NCBI GenBank assembly: GCA_965655795.1
Contig: CBFHHY010000002.1
Location: 124,001 to 188,000, forward strand
Reading direction: 5' to 3'
Source of the DNA: TMED14 sp002167805
GTDB taxonomy: Bacteria; Bacteroidota; Bacteroidia; Flavobacteriales; Schleiferiaceae
Length of the DNA stretch: 64,000 nt
In this document: one piece after another, positions 61,950 through 64,000 of the stretch
How positions within the stretch are numbered: the stretch's first letter is position 1
How the letters are laid out: each line of letters starts with the position of its first letter
Program-made: the position numbers and the translations under genes
Notes under the pieces: generated by a model
What the model was told of the DNA's origin: nothing
Seen by the model: only the letters and a program-made list of their open reading frames with translations
The model's database searches: none

Positions 61950-62640
61950 AACTCCATTGAGCAAAAAGTCCCATTGCTTCTAAATTTGGATTGGCAAAGA
62001 TGCTATATTCCAATGACTCTGCAAAAGCCGGACCATCCCCTCCAGTTACAAAAATTTGAACATCGGGATCAACACGTTTATAAAGACTAATCCTATGCTG
62101 AATTTCAAATAACATACCCTCATAAGCCCCTTTTTGCATGCTAGTTTCTGTGCTGGAAGTGTATTGAGATACTTTTTTCTTGTAGTCAGGTTTTAAAAGA
62201 GGTAGTGAATTTGTATAATCGCTCATCGACTTCATCCTCATCGCCAGACCTGGCGAAATTGCACCACCTTGAAAACTATTTTTAACATTTAAATAAGAAA
62301 ATGTTAGGCACGTACCGCATGAAATAACTAGCAGTGATTTCTTTTTTGAGACAACCCTTGCTCCGGTCACACCTGCAAGTCTATCGACGCCAACATTTTT
62401 TGAGTAATTAATTTCTATCGGCCACTCAGAAGTCGAAAAAACTTCATGCCAATTTTTGGGTATGACTTCAAAAACCCTAGATGTATTACAATAACGAATA
62501 TTTTCAAAATCATTAGATAAGAATTTATGAATTAAATCAACGTTAAATTCATTCCAAGTTTTAGATTCGATAATATTGGCTTTTATGTCCATTACAGACA
62601 ATTTAGTACGAGTATTTCCCCTTTCAACTATTGCAATCAC
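61933..62640 (-). CDS. coaX: Type III pantothenate kinase-like protein with altered active site
   Basis: 235 residues at the usual CoaX position ahead of the outer-membrane, TPR and lptC genes. Family features remain: GNTRTK near the N-terminus, NVGVDRLAG (Asp86), GGAISPGLAMRMK and the VTGGDG C-terminal motif. However the expected N-terminal Asp before GNT is Glu6-Arg7, the DxGT catalytic Asp is Ser107 (ISCGTCLTF), and a further acidic position is Ser115. It may be a weak or inactive kinase, or use other residues. The start is GTG at 62640, with a promoter box directly upstream. Confidence 0.85.
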   Translation of the reverse strand: MIAIVERGNTRTKLSVMDIKANIIESKTWNEFNVDLIHKFLSNDFENIRYCNTSRVFEVIPKNWHEVFSTSEWPIEINYSKNVGVDRLAGVTGARVVSKKKSLLVISCGTCLTFSYLNVKNSFQGGAISPGLAMRMKSMSDYTNSLPLLKPDYKKKVSQYTSSTETSMQKGAYEGMLFEIQHRISLYKRVDPDVQIFVTGGDGPAFAESLEYSIFANPNLEAMGLFAQWSYEKNR

Positions 62641-62644
62641 AAAA

Positions 62645-62652
62645 CAAATTTA
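62645..62652 (-). promoter_or_regulatory. Candidate -7 box of the coaX operon promoter
   Basis: On the minus strand TAAATTTG is a perfect TAnnTTTG match ending four bases before the coaX GTG at 62640. The transcript would be leaderless. No -33 TTG was evident. Confidence 0.5.
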
Positions 62653-62740
62653 TGATTCAAAAAATACCTATGATTTTTTTTAGTAAAAATATTTCTAATC
62701 GAAAAGCCTAAAAAAAAATGATAAAAATAATTTTCCGCTT

Positions 62741-62748
62741 TACCTTCG
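62741..62748 (+). promoter_or_regulatory. Candidate -7 box of the tRNA-Phe promoter
   Basis: TACCTTCG, identical to the box upstream of lgt, lies 16 bases before the mature tRNA 5' end. This leaves about a dozen bases of 5' leader for RNase P removal and supports TACCTTyG as a real promoter element in this genome. Confidence 0.6.
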
Positions 62749-62764
62749 CGCATCTTTAATAATT

Positions 62765-62837
62765 GGTTCGGTAGCTCAGTTGGTAGAGCAATGGACTGAA
62801 AATCCATGTGTCGGCGGTTCAATCCCGCCCCGAACCA
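62765..62837 (+). tRNA. tRNA-Phe (anticodon GAA)
   Basis: A 73-base cloverleaf: acceptor GGTTCGG/CCGAACC with discriminator A, D arm GCTC/GAGC, anticodon stem TGGA/TCCA with loop CTGAAAA, and T arm GGCGG/CCGCC with loop TTCAATC. CCA is not encoded. A strong terminator follows within 10 bases. Confidence 0.97.
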
Positions 62838-62841
62838 CTTA

Positions 62842-62874
62842 AATAAACCCTCCATTAATGGGGGGTTTATTTTT
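62842..62874 (+). terminator. Rho-independent terminator of tRNA-Phe
   Basis: Twelve-bp stem AATAAACCCTCC/GGGGGGTTTATT (one T-G pair), six-base loop ATTAAT, then TTT, directly after the tRNA. Confidence 0.88.
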
Positions 62875-62934
62875 AGATTTAATTTTGTAACTCAATTTAG
62901 AAAAAATAAATATGTTCAAATCTCATAAACTAAA

Positions 62935-63060
62935 ATGAATTATATTAAATATTATCTATTTAAATTCAAAAATGTCAAGTTTAAAATTATTTTTCTTAAC
63001 TGGTTTGCTCTATTTCTTGCGACCATTGGAAGTTTAGTGACATTTTGGGTTGCTGTATGA
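62935..63060 (+). CDS. 41-residue single-helix membrane protein
   Basis: A short open frame (ATG at 62935, TGA ending at 63060) encoding a basic N-terminus (MNYIKYYLFKFKNVKFK) and one hydrophobic helix (about residues 18-41) with no tail. Its stop overlaps the ATG of the next membrane-protein gene by 4 bases (ATGA), strongly suggesting translational coupling. No family is recognised. The evidence is the overlap, the clear membrane-helix composition and the otherwise empty 180-base gap. Confidence 0.6.
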   Translation: MNYIKYYLFKFKNVKFKIIFLNWFALFLATIGSLVTFWVAV

Positions 63061-63383
63061 AGAAAAAATATGTCTGGACCATCAGCTTATTTTTCTTTCT
63101 ATTTCATCAAATTGCGATTAAATACAATTTTTCCAATCCGCTTTTGGATTCGTGGCTTGACCCACTTCTTTTTATTCCAGTTTTAATAGGGGGAATCGAG
63201 ATTTTTCTCAAATCATTATGTGATGACTTCACGCTAAAACCAATTTTTATTTATTCATTTGCGACAGTTTCCGTAATTCTTTTCGAAATTATAATTCCTT
63301 CCTATGATAATCGTTTTACATCTGATTTATTAGATGGTTTCGCCATTTTTACAGGAACTTGGATATATCTAAAGAGCTATTAG
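63057..63383 (+). CDS. VanZ-like small membrane protein
   Basis: 108 residues from the ATG at 63057 (MKKKYVW); four codons upstream in the frame are not needed. It has about four helices and the segment FEIIIPSYDNRFTSDLLDGFAIFTGTWIY, which resembles VanZ-like proteins and a Bacteroidota group often labelled magnesium citrate secondary transporter; that label has little support. DPLLFIPVLIGG and the D-x-x-D of the last segment are the most conserved-looking parts. It is coupled to the 41-residue gene. Confidence 0.75.
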   Translation: MKKKYVWTISLFFFLFHQIAIKYNFSNPLLDSWLDPLLFIPVLIGGIEIFLKSLCDDFTLKPIFIYSFATVSVILFEIIIPSYDNRFTSDLLDGFAIFTGTWIYLKSY

Positions 63384-63396
63384 TTTGGATAGCAGT

Positions 63397-63417
63397 TTAA
63401 AAATGGCAACATTTTAA
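63397..63417. terminator. Possible bidirectional terminator
   Basis: AAAATG (63400-63405) and CATTTT (63410-63415) pair around a GCAA loop, with A- and T-rich flanks on both sides, in the 40-base gap between two convergent genes. The stem is short and AT-rich, so support is modest. Confidence 0.35.
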
Positions 63418-63425
63418 TTGAAAAA

Positions 63426-64000
63426 CTAACTTATTATTTCACCCGTTTCTATAAAATGCTTGCATGCTAAATATACACCCAGAGACCAGCCTGAACTGGT
63501 TTTCACTTGTTCAGAATTATCAAAATCTGAGTCGAATTTTTTAGGAAATCTCTTATATTTTTGAAAATATGCATCACAATTATTTGTGTAACATTGTGCT
63601 ATTTTCTTTGCCAATTTCTCGTTTCCCGATCTGTAAGAGCCAGCAATACAGGCCCATTGTATAGGTGGGTAAATATTTGGAAAATCCCAATTTTGTCCAG
63701 AATTAATAAGACTCGTTAATACTCCTCCTTTCGAAAGATAATTCAGTTCTAAAATCTCCAATATTCTATCAATCTGCTTTATTCCTGGTGCACCAATCCA
63801 AAGTGGATAAAACATTGCTGAACTTAAATGATCATTTCTGCCAATTCCATCTAGATCGATGTCGGTATATGTCTCGCCATTCCAAAACAAAGTATTCAGT
63901 GCTGATCTGCGTTCTCGAACTCGCGCACTCCATTGATTCTTTTCTGCTGGAAATGCTTTCCCTAAGGCGAATTCTAGGTGAGATAAAAGAGCATTGAGCT
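63426..64000 (-). CDS. Trehalase-like glycoside hydrolase (GH37), C-terminal part
   Basis: The frame is open to the window end, so the 5' part is missing. About 191 residues are visible. Beginning near the window edge it reads LNALLSHLEFALGKAF, then RRSALNTLFWNGETYTDIDLD, GGVLTSLINSGQNWDFPNIYPPIQW and SGWSLGVYL, which match the (alpha/alpha)6 barrel of GH37 trehalases. The usual glycine-rich loop before the late catalytic Glu is replaced by DFDNSEQVKTSS, so activity on trehalose is uncertain. The trehalase signature with the catalytic Asp would lie outside the window. There is no obvious link to neighbouring genes. Confidence 0.82.
   Translation of the reverse strand, partial: LNALLSHLEFALGKAFPAEKNQWSARVRERRSALNTLFWNGETYTDIDLDGIGRNDHLSSAMFYPLWIGAPGIKQIDRILEILELNYLSKGGVLTSLINSGQNWDFPNIYPPIQWACIAGSYRSGNEKLAKKIAQCYTNNCDAYFQKYKRFPKKFDSDFDNSEQVKTSSGWSLGVYLACKHFIETGEIIS

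Noticed and set aside
62637..62855. Minus-strand frame of 72 codons
   Set aside because: It runs through the tRNA-Phe gene on the other strand and a promoter region.

Overview
The window is a gene-dense, AT-rich piece of a bacterial chromosome from the phylum Bacteroidota, most likely a flavobacterium-like lineage. This rests on two secreted proteins with gliding-motility-type (type IX secretion) C-terminal domains, a PorP/SprF protein, a DUF4290 protein, mitochondrial-type citrate synthase, zinc-less L36, MurA with Asp in place of the catalytic Cys, and promoter boxes of the Bacteroidota form TAnnTTTG. I cannot name the genus. No prophage, insertion sequence, CRISPR array, rRNA or riboswitch was seen, and no stretch over 300 bases lacks a gene.

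Layout. 1-7953 (+): the end of cysS, yidD, then lgt, a DUF192 protein, a sialidase-like propeller and pepE, then gpmI, map and a methyltransferase. 7985-12166 (-): a degenerate zinc-ribbon coiled-coil protein, a Nif3-like protein and rpsA (S1) with a lysine-rich repeat tail. 12350-16045 (-): carA, eno, gltA. 16146-33183 (-): one uninterrupted ribosomal cluster in the order rpsL, rpsG, fusA, the S10 set, the spc set with secY and infA, rpmJ, and the alpha set with rpoA and rplQ. 33339-37661 (+): a PcrA/UvrD helicase, DUF4290 protein and murA. 37654-39305 (-): grpE and dnaJ. 39402-45502 (-): two T9SS-type adhesins flanking a PorP-coiled coil-SPOR fusion, then a TlpA-like thioredoxin. 45716-46511 (+): diacylglycerol/undecaprenol kinase and a free-methionine sulfoxide reductase-like GAF protein. 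46674-47936 (-): a MacB/FtsX-type permease. 48017-54997 (+): purH, then the rod-shape set mreB, mreC, mreD, PBP2, rodA. 55021-62640 (-): an envelope set of coaX, outer-membrane protein, TPR protein, lptC, a small membrane protein, a CNNM/CorC protein and a PpiD-like foldase. 62765-63383 (+): tRNA-Phe and two small overlapping membrane-protein genes. 63426-64000 (-): the end of a trehalase-like GH37 gene.

The genes are mostly housekeeping: translation, central carbon metabolism, cell-wall and envelope building. I found no whole undescribed system. The points most worth a second look are: several promoters whose -7 box ends only a few bases before the start codon, implying leaderless mRNAs; a sequence shared by the rpsA and rpsL promoters; tandem-repeat tails on S1 and L15; a CoaX lacking expected acidic active-site residues; the PorP-SPOR fusion; and a 41-residue membrane gene translationally coupled to its neighbour.
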